Part shown: positions 8,683-17,325 of the stretch, in pieces | Position numbering within the stretch: the stretch's first letter is position 1 | How the letters are laid out: every line of letters begins with the position of its first letter | Origin: Bordetella parapertussis | GTDB lineage: Bacteria > Pseudomonadota > Gammaproteobacteria > Burkholderiales > SG8-41 | Assembly (NCBI GenBank): GCA_945901405.1 | Contig: CAMDLH010000053.1 | Coordinates: forward strand, 1-34,289 | Direction: 5' to 3' | DNA: 34,289 bases | The notes under the pieces: generated by a model | The model's database searches: none | Told to the model about the DNA's origin: nothing | The model's input: only the letters and a program-made list of their open reading frames with translations | Program-made: the position numbers and the translations under genes

Positions 8683-9636
8683 ATGCTGCCCGAACTCGCC
8701 TCGTTTCTTTCGCAACTCGCTCAAACGCTGCTGGTGATACTGCTCGCGCCGCTGATGCTGGGCTGGCTCAATCAATGCCGCGCGTGGCTGCAAAATCGCG
8801 GCGCGCCGGGGATGCTGCAGCCGTACCGTGTGTTGCTGAAGCTCTTTAACAAGGACGCGGTGCTCGCGCACAACGCCTCACCATTGTTTCGCAGCGCGCC
8901 GTATATCCAGTTCGGCTGCATGGCGCTGGCGGCGAGCATCGTGCCCATCATCGAAACCAATTTGTTTTTTGCGCCGGCCGCCGACGTGATCGCGCTGGTG
9001 GGCATTTTCGCCTTGGCGCGCGTGTTCTCCGCGCTGGCGGCGATGGATATCGGCACGTCTTTCGGCAGCTTGGGCGCGCGGCGCGAGATGCTAGTGGCGA
9101 GCCTGTCGGAGCCTGCGCTGCTGATGGCGTTTTTCACGCCGCTGCTGATTGCAAAATCGAGTTCGTTGAACACCATCGTCGAAACCATCGCGCACAGCCC
9201 GTTCACGCTGTATCCGAGTCTCGCCTTTGCGGCGGTGGCGTTCGTGATGGTGCTGCTGGCGGAGAACGCGCGCATTCCCATCGACAACCCGTCCACGCAT
9301 CTTGAGCTCACCATGATTCACGAGGCGCTGATCCTCGAATATTCGGGCCGTCATCTCGCGCTGATCGAATGGGCGACCGCGATCAAGCTGACCACCTATT
9401 GCGCGATCGGCATCGCGCTGTTCGCACCCTGGGGCATGGCGCCCGCGGGCGCGTGGCAACAGTTGCCCGGCGCCATTGGCATGCTCGTCATCAAGCTCGC
9501 GCTGGCGGGCGCTGCGCTGGCATTGGTGGAAACCGTTTGCGCGAAGATGCGTATTTTTCGCGCGCCGGAGTTTCTCGGCATGGCGTTTTTGCTGGCGGTG
9601 CTCGGCATGCTGATCTACCTGTTACTCGGCGCGTAA
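8683..9636 (+). CDS. hyfC: Hydrogenase-4 component C-like / NuoH-like membrane subunit
   Basis: 317 residues, starting 11 bases after hyfB. It is the NuoH/HycD/HyfC homologue that anchors the peripheral arm and connects the Fe-S subunit to the membrane. Characteristic parts are GWLNQCRAWLQNR, a PYRVLLKLFNKD loop near residue 46, MDIGTSFGSLGARREM and the acidic loop ENARIPIDNPSTHLEL starting near residue 194, with IHEALILEYSG after it. About eight membrane helices are apparent. In complex I, this subunit forms the quinone cavity entrance; whether a quinone is used here is unknown. Confidence 0.94.
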   Translation: MLPELASFLSQLAQTLLVILLAPLMLGWLNQCRAWLQNRGAPGMLQPYRVLLKLFNKDAVLAHNASPLFRSAPYIQFGCMALAASIVPIIETNLFFAPAADVIALVGIFALARVFSALAAMDIGTSFGSLGARREMLVASLSEPALLMAFFTPLLIAKSSSLNTIVETIAHSPFTLYPSLAFAAVAFVMVLLAENARIPIDNPSTHLELTMIHEALILEYSGRHLALIEWATAIKLTTYCAIGIALFAPWGMAPAGAWQQLPGAIGMLVIKLALAGAALALVETVCAKMRIFRAPEFLGMAFLLAVLGMLIYLLLGA

Positions 9637-9639
9637 TAA

Positions 9640-10302
9640 ATGTCACTGGGCGCGCAACTCATCAACGTCTTCGCCGCACTCATGCTGCTGGTGGCGTTTG
9701 CCATGTTGGCGCAGCGGCGCGTGCGTTCGCTGATCGATCTGTTCGCATGGCAGGGCGCGCTGCTCGCTGCCAACAGCGCGGTGGTGGCGTACAACACGGG
9801 CCTCTCCCACCTTTATCTGTCCGCTGGTATCACATTGATTTTAAAGGTAATTGTGCTCCCGTATGTTCTGCTGCAACTGATCACGAGGCTGAATATCAAA
9901 TCGGATGTTGAAACGCTGATCAAGATTCCGACCACCATGCTGATCGGCATCATGCTGGTGGTGTTCGCGTTTAACCTGGCGATTCCAATTTCACAACTCG
10001 CGGGCACCATTACGCGCGGCACGCTGGGCATTGCCATCGCGGTGGTGTTGTTGTCGTTCCTGATGATGATCACGCGGCGCAAGGCCGTGCCGCAGGTGAT
10101 CGGATTTCTGGCGATGGAAAACGGTTTGTTCTTCGCCGCCACCAGCGCCACCTATGGCATGCCGATGGTGGTGGAACTGGGCATCCTGCTCGATGTGCTG
10201 GTGGGCGTGCTGATCCTCGGAATCTTTTTCTTTCAGGTGCGCGAGGCGTTCGACAGCCTTGATCTGAAGCACATGGAAAAGCTGCGCGAGAATGACGGCT
10301 GA
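9640..10302 (+). CDS. hyfE: Hydrogenase-4 component E-like membrane subunit
   Basis: 220 residues with about six to seven membrane helices, starting three bases after hyfC. Its length and position match HyfE, whose C-terminal part is NuoK-like. The C-terminal part runs PQVIGFLAMENGLFFAA with the conserved membrane Glu, then VVELGILLDVLVGV, and ends in a charged tail. It is probably a small ion-channel subunit of the membrane arm. Confidence 0.9.
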   Translation: MSLGAQLINVFAALMLLVAFAMLAQRRVRSLIDLFAWQGALLAANSAVVAYNTGLSHLYLSAGITLILKVIVLPYVLLQLITRLNIKSDVETLIKIPTTMLIGIMLVVFAFNLAIPISQLAGTITRGTLGIAIAVVLLSFLMMITRRKAVPQVIGFLAMENGLFFAATSATYGMPMVVELGILLDVLVGVLILGIFFFQVREAFDSLDLKHMEKLRENDG

Positions 10303-10317
10303 GCCGCGGATGAAGCG

Positions 10318-11769
10318 ATGAGCACGATACCGTTCATCCTGGGCGCGCCGCTCGTTGGCGCGCTGATACTGTTTTTTTATGGCGACCGTTTTGTTGCCGC
10401 GCGCATCAACGCGCTGGTGAGCCTGGCGACACTCGTTGCCGCGTGCCTGCTCGCCGTGCGCGTGATCGACGGCGGCGCGTTCGTTTCCGACAGCGGCAAC
10501 TTTTTCGTCGATTCGCTGAGTGTGTTTCTGGTGGTGCTGACCGCGTTCGTGGCGTTTACCACTTCGCTTTTCAGCCGCCCGTACATGTTGAACGAACAGG
10601 CGCACGGGCGGCTCACCGCGGTGCGCATGCGGCTGTATCACGGCATGTACCAGGTTTTTGTTTTCACCATGATGTTGGTGCTGCTTACCAACAATATCGG
10701 CATTCTGTGGGTGGCGATGGAGGCGGCGACACTCGCCACCGTGCTGCTGGTGAGCCTGTATCGCACGCCGGCGAGCATCGAGGCGGCGTGGAAATATTTT
10801 ATTCTGTGCAGCGTGGGCATCGCGCAGGCGCTGTTCGGCACTATTCTGATTTATCTCGCGGCAGAGAAAGTGCTGGGCGCGGGCGGCGGCGCGCTGCTGT
10901 GGACGGAGCTTAATCAGGTGAAAGCGGGCCTGGAGCCCACGGTGCTGTCGATTGCGTTCGTGTTCCTCATCGTAGGTTACGGCACCAAGGTCGGTTTGGC
11001 GCCGCTGCATAACTGGCTGCCCGACGCGCACGCCGAAGGCCCGACACCGATTTCGGCGGTGCTGTCGGGCCTGTTGCTCAACATCGCGCTCTACGCCATC
11101 GTGCGCTGCAAGGTGCTGGTTGACGGCGCGCTGGGCACGCCGTTCGCCGGCCACCTGATGATGGGCTTTGGGCTGCTGTCGATGGTGATCGCGAGTTTTT
11201 TTCTGTCGCGTCAGCGCGATATCAAACGCATGTTCGCGTACTCGTCGATCGAACACATGGGGCTTGCCACGTTTGCGTTCGGCATGGGCGGGCCGGTGGC
11301 GACCTTTGCCGCGCTGCTGCACATGACGGTGCATAGCCTCACCAAATCCGCGTTGTTTTTCGCCGTGGGGCACGCCGTGCAAAAAGCCGGCACGCAAAAC
11401 ATGGACGACATCCGCGGGCTGATTGTCACCAACCCGGCGATAGGCTGGGCCATGATGCTAGGAACGCTGGCGATATTGGGCATGCCGCCGTTTGGTGTAT
11501 TCGCGAGTGAATTCCTGATTATCACCACCGCGATGAGCGAGCAGCCGTGGGCGGCACCCATATTGCTGGTGTCGCTGGCGGTGGCGTTCGCATCGATGTT
11601 CAAGCGCGTGCAGGGCATGGTGTTCGGCGAAACTACGGCAAAAAAACTGCCGCATTCACCGGCGTTGCTGCCGGTGTTCCTGCATCTGGCGATCGTGCTG
11701 ATGTTGGGGTTGTGGATTCCGCCGTATCTGGCGGAGTGGTACCGCATGGCGGCGAAGTTGATTGGGTGA
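10318..11769 (+). CDS. hyfF: Hydrogenase-4 component F-like (antiporter-like membrane subunit)
   Basis: 483 residues, the normal size for HyfF/NuoN-like subunits, with about 14 membrane helices. Channel residues are kept: Glu135 in VAMEAATLATVLLV and Lys224 in GYGTKVGLAPLHNWLPDAHA. MFAYSSIEHMGLATFAFG is the broken-helix region, and AVGHAVQKAGTQNM follows the HSLTKSALFF helix. It is the second antiporter-like subunit of the operon. E. coli Hyf has a third (HyfD), which is absent here. Confidence 0.94.
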   Translation: MSTIPFILGAPLVGALILFFYGDRFVAARINALVSLATLVAACLLAVRVIDGGAFVSDSGNFFVDSLSVFLVVLTAFVAFTTSLFSRPYMLNEQAHGRLTAVRMRLYHGMYQVFVFTMMLVLLTNNIGILWVAMEAATLATVLLVSLYRTPASIEAAWKYFILCSVGIAQALFGTILIYLAAEKVLGAGGGALLWTELNQVKAGLEPTVLSIAFVFLIVGYGTKVGLAPLHNWLPDAHAEGPTPISAVLSGLLLNIALYAIVRCKVLVDGALGTPFAGHLMMGFGLLSMVIASFFLSRQRDIKRMFAYSSIEHMGLATFAFGMGGPVATFAALLHMTVHSLTKSALFFAVGHAVQKAGTQNMDDIRGLIVTNPAIGWAMMLGTLAILGMPPFGVFASEFLIITTAMSEQPWAAPILLVSLAVAFASMFKRVQGMVFGETTAKKLPHSPALLPVFLHLAIVLMLGLWIPPYLAEWYRMAAKLIG

Positions 11770-11787
11770 CGCGGTGATTGAATTGAA

Positions 11788-13335
11788 ATGTTGGATAACC
11801 TGAACATCAATGCAGTTTCAATTGCAGGCGCAGTCGCCGCGAGGCGCGCGCGCGTCAACGCGCAACAGTGGCGCGCATGCTGCGAGAGCGTAGCCGCGGC
11901 TAATGGGCGATTGGTTGCGCTATGGGGTTCCGACACCGGCAGCACGTTCGAGATTCACGCGGCGCTTGCGGACACATCCGATCTTGTAGTGCTCACATTG
12001 CCGCTGGCAGGCACAACGTATCCAGATATCAGCGACATCTTCCCCGCGGCGATACGCATGCAGCGCGCGACGCATGATCTGCTCGGCATCACGGCCGAGG
12101 GCGCGGCTGATACACGCAAGTGGTTGCGTCACACCGCGTGGCGCGCGGATGAGTTTCCGCTGCGTAAATCCACATCGGCTGCATATACGCAAGTTATTGA
12201 TAATAAAGAGAAAATTGCACTGGATGCTTATCCGTTCATTCAGGTCGCGGGTGACGGTGTGCACGAAATCCCGGTCGGCCCGGTGCATGCGGGCACCATC
12301 GAGCCGGGGCACTTTCGATTTTCAATCGTCGGCGAGCGCGTGCTGCGGCTTGAGCAGCGATTGGGCTACAAACACAAAGGCATCGAGAAACGTTTCGAGC
12401 AGATGAATGTTGTTGAAGGCGCCAAACTTGCGGCGCGCGTGTCGGGCGACTCCGCGGCCGCGTTTGGCTGGGCGTATGCGATGGCGGTGGAAAGCGCGTG
12501 TAATGTCACGCCGCCGCCGCGTGCTTTGTGGCTGCGCGCGCTGCTGCTGGAACGCGAGCGCATCGCGAATCACCTGGGCGATCTTGGGTTTCTCGGCAAC
12601 GACGCGGGCTTGGCATTCGGGCTGTCGCAGTTTTTGATATTGAAAGAAGACGTGCTGCGGTTGAATCACGCGCTGTTCGGCCATCGCTATCTGATGGATG
12701 TGATCGTGCCCGGCGGCATCGCGCGCGATTTTCCCGATGATGGCGTGACGCGCGTGCGCGCCGAATGCGATGCGCTCGAACACGCGGTGCGGCTCATCGA
12801 GAAGATTTACGAAGACCATCCGGGATTGCAGGATCGATTCACTGACTGCGGCTGTGTGACACCCGCACTCGCGGCGCGGCTGGGTTTGATCGGGCAGGCA
12901 GGGCGAGCGAGCGCGCAGCCGTGGGACGCGCGCGTCACACACCCGTGCACGCCGTACCGGGAACTCGAAGTGCGCCGCGCCGCGCATGGTGCCGGCGACG
13001 TGGCGGCGCGCGTGGCGGTGCGTTTCGCCGAAATTTACGAATCGATCCGATTGCTGCGCCTGATCGTCGATCGTCTGCCGCTGGGCGAAATGATGATCGA
13101 ACTACCCGCGCCGCCGGCGGGCGCCTTCGGCATCGGCCTGATCGAGGGCTGGCGCGGGGATGTGTTCGTCGCGCTGGAAACGGCTGCCAACGGCGGCATC
13201 GCGCGTCTGCATCCGCGTGATCCGTCGTGGCACAACTGGCCGGTGCTGGAGCACGCGATCCTAGGCAACATCGTGCCGGATTTTCCGCTGATCAATAAGT
13301 CATTCAACCTGAGTTACTCGGGGCAGGATTTGTAG
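11788..13335 (+). CDS. hyfG: HyfG-like large subunit (NuoC-NuoD fusion) lacking the Ni-binding cysteines
   Basis: 515 residues. Residues 1 to about 160 are NuoC/HycE-N-like (DIFPAAIRMQRATHDLLGI, then DEFPLRKS). The rest is the NuoD/large-subunit fold (PVGPVHAGTIEPGHFRF, RLGYKHKGIEKRFE, LLLERERIANHLGDLGFL). [NiFe] hydrogenases of group 4 have a CGxC pair after this point and a DPCxxC pair at the C-terminus. Here the first pair reads VSGDSAAAF, with Ser219 and Ser222 in place of both cysteines. The last cysteine of the protein is Cys387; the C-terminus ends NKSFNLSYSGQDL with no cysteine. All four nickel ligands are therefore missing, as in complex I NuoD and in the Ehr complexes described between complex I and group 4 hydrogenases. 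It should not be annotated as a hydrogenase without further evidence. Confidence 0.9.
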   Translation: MLDNLNINAVSIAGAVAARRARVNAQQWRACCESVAAANGRLVALWGSDTGSTFEIHAALADTSDLVVLTLPLAGTTYPDISDIFPAAIRMQRATHDLLGITAEGAADTRKWLRHTAWRADEFPLRKSTSAAYTQVIDNKEKIALDAYPFIQVAGDGVHEIPVGPVHAGTIEPGHFRFSIVGERVLRLEQRLGYKHKGIEKRFEQMNVVEGAKLAARVSGDSAAAFGWAYAMAVESACNVTPPPRALWLRALLLERERIANHLGDLGFLGNDAGLAFGLSQFLILKEDVLRLNHALFGHRYLMDVIVPGGIARDFPDDGVTRVRAECDALEHAVRLIEKIYEDHPGLQDRFTDCGCVTPALAARLGLIGQAGRASAQPWDARVTHPCTPYRELEVRRAAHGAGDVAARVAVRFAEIYESIRLLRLIVDRLPLGEMMIELPAPPAGAFGIGLIEGWRGDVFVALETAANGGIARLHPRDPSWHNWPVLEHAILGNIVPDFPLINKSFNLSYSGQDL

Positions 13336-13336
13336 C

Positions 13337-13852
13337 ATGTATCAATTGTTAAAACAGATCATCAAGACCGGCATCAAGACCGAGGCGTATCCGCAGGCCG
13401 ACGAAACGCTGCGCGCAACAACCGAGCGTCTGCAAACGGCGATCCTCGAACGCTTCGCCGGATCACTCACCATACGCCACGTCGATGCGGGCTCGTGCAA
13501 CGGCTGCGAACTCGAAATCAATGCGTTAAATTCGCCGTACTACAACCTCGAAGGCCTCGGCATCAAGTTCGTGGCAAGCCCGCGCCACGCCGACATGCTG
13601 CTGGTGACCGGCCCTGTGTCGCGCAACATGGAGATTGCGCTCAAGCGCACCTACGACGCGACGCCAGACCCGAAGTTGGTGGTGGCCGTGGGCGACTGCG
13701 GCTGCACTGGCGGCATCTTCGGCGAGAACTACGCGAGCCGAGGGCGCGTGTCGAACGTGATCCCGGTGGATGTGGCGGTGCCCGGCTGCCCGCCGACGCC
13801 GGTGGCGCTGATGCAGGGGATATTGACGGCGATCAGCGTGGGTGCGCGCTGA
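13337..13852 (+). CDS. hyfI: HyfI/NuoB-like Fe-S small subunit
   Basis: 171 residues, starting one base after the large subunit stop. It is the NuoB/HycG/HyfI homologue, which holds the terminal [4Fe-4S] cluster (N2) next to the quinone or nickel site. The four ligands are visible: Cys54 and Cys57 in SCNGCELE, Cys121 in VGDCGCTGG and Cys151 in VPGCPPTP. The cluster site is therefore intact although the neighbouring large subunit lacks its nickel ligands. It closes the operon; a large inverted repeat starts 5 bases after the stop. Confidence 0.95.
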   Translation: MYQLLKQIIKTGIKTEAYPQADETLRATTERLQTAILERFAGSLTIRHVDAGSCNGCELEINALNSPYYNLEGLGIKFVASPRHADMLLVTGPVSRNMEIALKRTYDATPDPKLVVAVGDCGCTGGIFGENYASRGRVSNVIPVDVAVPGCPPTPVALMQGILTAISVGAR

Positions 13853-13857
13853 AAAGA

Positions 13858-13943
13858 TTCACCGCGGAGGCGCGGAGGACGCGCAGAGAAGTTCACGAAA
13901 GATTTTGGGGTTCTTTGCGTAACCTCCGCGCCTCCGCGGTGAA
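13858..13943. repeat. 86-bp element with perfect 21-bp inverted repeats
   Basis: Arms at 13858-13878 and 13923-13943 are exact reverse complements (TTCACCGCGGAGGCGCGGAG plus one base). The pairing goes on imperfectly inward (CGCAGAGAA against TTCTTTGCG). It resembles the CCGCAGAGGCGCAGAG-type intergenic palindromes found dispersed in many environmental proteobacteria (from memory). It lies between the hyf operon and the convergent enolase-family gene and could serve as a bidirectional terminator. Confidence 0.9.
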
Positions 13944-13954
13944 GAATTTGACCT

Positions 13955-15064
13955 TCAGTTCACTCGATACTTTTTTACCCACTTCTCATCAAGTTCAATA
14001 CCGAAGCCGGGCGCTTTCAGCACTTCGATCATGCCGTTTTTCGCCTGCGGCCGGTTGACCCACACGTGCTGCCACATCGGATCGCGATCCGGGTGCGCGA
14101 AGCATTCGGCGTAGGTGCCGTGCGGCACGGCGGATAAAAGTTGCGATGAAATCTGCGCTTCTTCGTGATGCGCCATCTGGATGCCGGAGGCCGCGCACAG
14201 CGCCGCGGCGCGCCGCCAGTCGGTGACGCCGCCGCCTTCGGACACATCGTAATTCACGTAATCCACCGCGCCCGCATCGATGAGACGGCGCACGCCTTGC
14301 ACGGTGATTTCACTCTGGCCGGCGGTAACGGGCATGCGGATGGATTTCCTCACGCGCGCCATCATCGCGGCGTCGTCATGCCACAAACACGGCTCCTCGA
14401 ACCACGCGATATTCAGATGCTCGATCAGCCGCGCGAAGCGTATCGCATCCTGCGCGCTCCAGCCGCGATTGGCATCGACACAGATCATGAAGTCGTCCCC
14501 CACGGCCTTGCGCGCCACGGCGACGCGTTTTGCGTCTTCCTCGGGCGTGAGTCCGCCAACCTTGAATTTGCAGCCCGCCATGCCCGCCTTTTTATACGAC
14601 GCGATCTCCGTGCCGAAATCAGCGAGCTTCTTGCCCGGCATGTAATAACCGCCGATGGAAATGATCGGCAGCGACTCGCGATAACCGCCGAGCAGCTCGC
14701 GCACCGATTTGTCGAGCGCCTTTCCGATCAAATCCCAGATTGCGCAATCCATGCACGAAATCGCTTCAAGCAAAACCTTGCGGTCGCCTTGCGCGGTGGT
14801 GAGCGCGAACATTTTTTCCCAGATGCGCTCGTACTCGAAAATGCTCATGCCCTTGGTGAGTGGAAACAAATCCTCGCGCACCAAACGCGCGATTTCGCCC
14901 GCGTGGCTGCGGTTGTCGCCGTTGTAGACATTGCTGGTCAGCCCATCTTTCGTGCGCAGGCGCGTGATTACCGTGCTGCGTTTCAACACGCTGTAAGTCG
15001 AACCGCCGAAGTTTTGTTTCAGCGGGATATCGATGGCGATGGTTTCGATGCTCTGGATTTTCAT
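13955..15064 (-). CDS. Mandelate racemase / muconate lactonizing enzyme family protein
   Basis: 369 residues, the usual length for the enolase superfamily: an alpha/beta capping domain, then a (beta/alpha)7beta barrel. Catalytic residues are all in place: Lys166 and Lys168 in GCKFKVGG, metal ligands Asp197 (CVDANRGW), Glu223 (WFEEPCL) and Glu252 (AGQSEIT), and the Asp273/His300 dyad (NYDVSEGGG and MAHHEEAQ). The KxK plus His-Asp dyad places it in the mandelate racemase subgroup, which abstracts a proton alpha to a carboxylate. Substrate is not predictable; acid sugars are common in the family. It stands alone, downstream of metG on the same strand, with the metG stop 38 bases upstream. Confidence 0.92.
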   Translation of the reverse strand: MKIQSIETIAIDIPLKQNFGGSTYSVLKRSTVITRLRTKDGLTSNVYNGDNRSHAGEIARLVREDLFPLTKGMSIFEYERIWEKMFALTTAQGDRKVLLEAISCMDCAIWDLIGKALDKSVRELLGGYRESLPIISIGGYYMPGKKLADFGTEIASYKKAGMAGCKFKVGGLTPEEDAKRVAVARKAVGDDFMICVDANRGWSAQDAIRFARLIEHLNIAWFEEPCLWHDDAAMMARVRKSIRMPVTAGQSEITVQGVRRLIDAGAVDYVNYDVSEGGGVTDWRRAAALCAASGIQMAHHEEAQISSQLLSAVPHGTYAECFAHPDRDPMWQHVWVNRPQAKNGMIEVLKAPGFGIELDEKWVKKYRVN

Positions 15065-15089
15065 TGTTGCATCCCTATGAAAATATCAA

Positions 15090-15105
15090 TAAAAACAATG
15101 ACTTA
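15090..15105 (-). promoter_or_regulatory. Recurrent motif TAAGTCATTGTTTTTA before the enolase-family gene
   Basis: On the minus strand this 16-mer overlaps the metG stop codon (its TAA) and lies about 25 bases upstream of the enolase-family ATG. It matches 14 of 16 bases of the motif found at 6636-6653 and 21516-21533. Confidence 0.4.
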
Positions 15106-17196
15106 TTTAACTTTCATGCCTGGTTGCGCACCACTGTCGGGTGACAACAGAAATAGTCCCGGCGTATCGCCGCTAGCGGCCAGCACCATGCCTTCCGACA
15201 TGCCGAACTTCATCTTGCGTGGCGCGAGATTGGCGACGACGACGGTGTGCTTGCCGATCAACGTGGCCGGGTCGTAGGCGGACTTGATGCCTGCGAAGAC
15301 CTGGCGCGTGCCGAGTGAGCCTACGTCGAGCGTGAGCTTCAGTAGCTTGTCCGCGCCTTCGACGTGTTCGGCGTTTGCGATTTTGGCGATGCGTAGATCG
15401 ACTTTGGCGAAGTCATCGATGGAAATATGCGCTGCGCCTGCAGGGTTGGTTGTTGTTTCCGTCTTTGCTGGCGTTGCCGGATGGGGCGTGGAGGGTGTCA
15501 CGGGCTTTGTTTCGTTAGGTAACCCGAACAGAGCGTCGAGTTGTTTTTCTTCGACGCGGGTCATTAGATGTTTGTAACTATTTATTCTGTGTTCTGCTTC
15601 GAGTGATTTCGTCACGTCGCTCCAAGAAAGCGCAGGTACGTCTAGTAGCGCTTCAACGTTTCGTGCCAGCTCAGGGAGGATTGGTTTCAAATAGATGCTT
15701 AGGACACGAAATGCTTCGAGCGCCTCGCTGCATACGTACAGTAGTCTCCGCTGGGCATTTTCCGATGAGTCTTTCGCGAGATTCCAGGGTTTTTCGGAAT
15801 CCACAAACCGATTTACCCTATCTGCGAGAGCCATGATTTGTCTCAAGGCCTTGCCAAATTCGCGTGTATCAAAATGCGCCGCAATTTCCGGCGCGGCAGC
15901 TTTGGTATCGGCTGCTAACCCAAATACTGTGCCTTGGATAAGTTCGGTACTTGCTACGACACCACCAAAATTCTTTGTGATAAACCCAGCACACCGGCTA
16001 GCAATATTCACATATTTCCCAACCAGATCACTATTCACCCGCGCCAGAAAATCGTCCGGATTGAACTCAATATCCTCCACCGAGCCATTGAGCTTAGCCG
16101 CAATGTAATAACGCAGCCACTCCGGGTTCATTCCAATATCGAGATAACGCAGCGGGCTGATGCCGGTGCCGCGCGACTTGGACATTTTTTCGCCGCCGAC
16201 CTGGATGAAGCCGTGCACGTAGACGTGATCGGGCGCCTTGTAGGGCGCGCCCGCGAATTTCAACATTGCCGGCCAGAACAGCGTGTGGAAGTAGATTATG
16301 TCCTTGCCGATGAAGTGAATCTGCTCGGTGGCGGGGTCGCTCAAAAACTTCTCGAAATCGATGCCTGCCTTGGTGCAGTAATTCTTGAAGCTGGCGAGGT
16401 AGCCGATAGGCGCATCCAGCCACACATAAAAATATTTGCCAGGCGCATCGGGAATCGGAATCCCGAAGTAGGGTGCGTCGCGCGAGATATCCCAATCTCC
16501 GAGCTTTTGATCGCCGTCACCTTCGAGCCATTCGCGCGCCTTATTGGCGACTTGTGGTTGCAGGCGGCCTGGTGCGTCCAGCCACTCGCGCAAGTACGCA
16601 ACGCATTTTTCATCCGAGAGCTTGAAGAAATAATGATCGGATGTTTTCAACACCGGCGTCGCGCCCGATAGCGTTGAATACGGATTCTTCAACTCCGTCG
16701 GCGCGTACACCGAGCTGCACACTTCGCAGGCGTCGCCGTATTGATCCTTCGCGTTGCATTTGGGGCATTCGCCCTTGATGTAACGGTCGGCGAGGAACAT
16801 GCCCTTGACCGGATCAAAGTGCTGCTCGACCGGCTTCTTGTAGATCAAGCCTGCCTTGTCGAGCCGGCGGTAAATATCCTGCGACAGCTCGGTGTTCTCC
16901 GGCGATTCGGTTGAATGCCAGTTGTCGAACTTTATGTGAAAGCCGTCGAGGTATTGCTTGCGGCCCGCCGCGATCCCGGCCACGAAATCCTGGGGCGTCT
17001 TGCCGGCCTTTTCAGCCGCGATCATGATCGGCGCGCCGTGCGCGTCGTCCGCGCCGACGAAATGCACCTCGTGCCCTTGCATGCGCTGGAAACGCACCCA
17101 GATATCAGCCTGGATGTATTCCATGATGTGCCCGATGTGGAACGCGCCGTTAGCGTATGGGAGGGCGGTGGTGACGAATATTCGGCGTTGGGTCAT
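15103..17196 (-). CDS. metG: Methionyl-tRNA synthetase
   Basis: 697 residues from the ATG at 17196 ([17 protein letters not shown]); the frame stays open further upstream but only as antisense to apbC. It charges tRNA-Met in the cytosol. The class I signature is FHIGH at 19-23 and the second is KMSKS near residue 335 ([12 protein letters not shown]). The zinc knuckle reads [17 protein letters not shown], with two CxxC pairs. The C-terminal 105 residues are the EMAP-II/Trbp111-like tRNA-binding OB domain ([12 protein letters not shown], then [15 protein letters not shown]), which gives the dimeric long form. A low-complexity Ala/Pro/Thr linker precedes it. Confidence 0.98.
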   Translation of the reverse strand: MTQRRIFVTTALPYANGAFHIGHIMEYIQADIWVRFQRMQGHEVHFVGADDAHGAPIMIAAEKAGKTPQDFVAGIAAGRKQYLDGFHIKFDNWHSTESPENTELSQDIYRRLDKAGLIYKKPVEQHFDPVKGMFLADRYIKGECPKCNAKDQYGDACEVCSSVYAPTELKNPYSTLSGATPVLKTSDHYFFKLSDEKCVAYLREWLDAPGRLQPQVANKAREWLEGDGDQKLGDWDISRDAPYFGIPIPDAPGKYFYVWLDAPIGYLASFKNYCTKAGIDFEKFLSDPATEQIHFIGKDIIYFHTLFWPAMLKFAGAPYKAPDHVYVHGFIQVGGEKMSKSRGTGISPLRYLDIGMNPEWLRYYIAAKLNGSVEDIEFNPDDFLARVNSDLVGKYVNIASRCAGFITKNFGGVVASTELIQGTVFGLAADTKAAAPEIAAHFDTREFGKALRQIMALADRVNRFVDSEKPWNLAKDSSENAQRRLLYVCSEALEAFRVLSIYLKPILPELARNVEALLDVPALSWSDVTKSLEAEHRINSYKHLMTRVEEKQLDALFGLPNETKPVTPSTPHPATPAKTETTTNPAGAAHISIDDFAKVDLRIAKIANAEHVEGADKLLKLTLDVGSLGTRQVFAGIKSAYDPATLIGKHTVVVANLAPRKMKFGMSEGMVLAASGDTPGLFLLSPDSGAQPGMKVK

Positions 17197-17325
17197 GGCT
17201 ACTCTGAAATGGGTGCTACTAAAGCGTGCGATTGTAACAAACCCCCCTCGCAAGTCCGCGCATGAATCCACACAAGCCAGGCAAATCTCTTTACAATTCC
17301 GCCCTCTGTAATAAGGACGCAAATC

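Noticed and set aside
9991..11397. A 468-codon open frame antisense to hyfE and hyfF.
   Set aside because: It is His/Arg/Gln-rich, as expected when GC-rich membrane-protein genes are read in reverse; the plus strand encodes clear Hyf subunits.
6656..13335. Annotation as a functional hydrogenase-4 or as respiratory complex I.
   Set aside because: The large subunit lacks nickel ligands, and the NADH-binding subunits and most nuo genes are absent, while subunit order and the HyfB/HyfE types are those of Hyf.
14165..15277. A 370-codon plus-strand frame opposite the enolase-family gene.
   Set aside because: The minus-strand protein has the full catalytic set of the mandelate racemase subgroup; the plus frame is its shadow.
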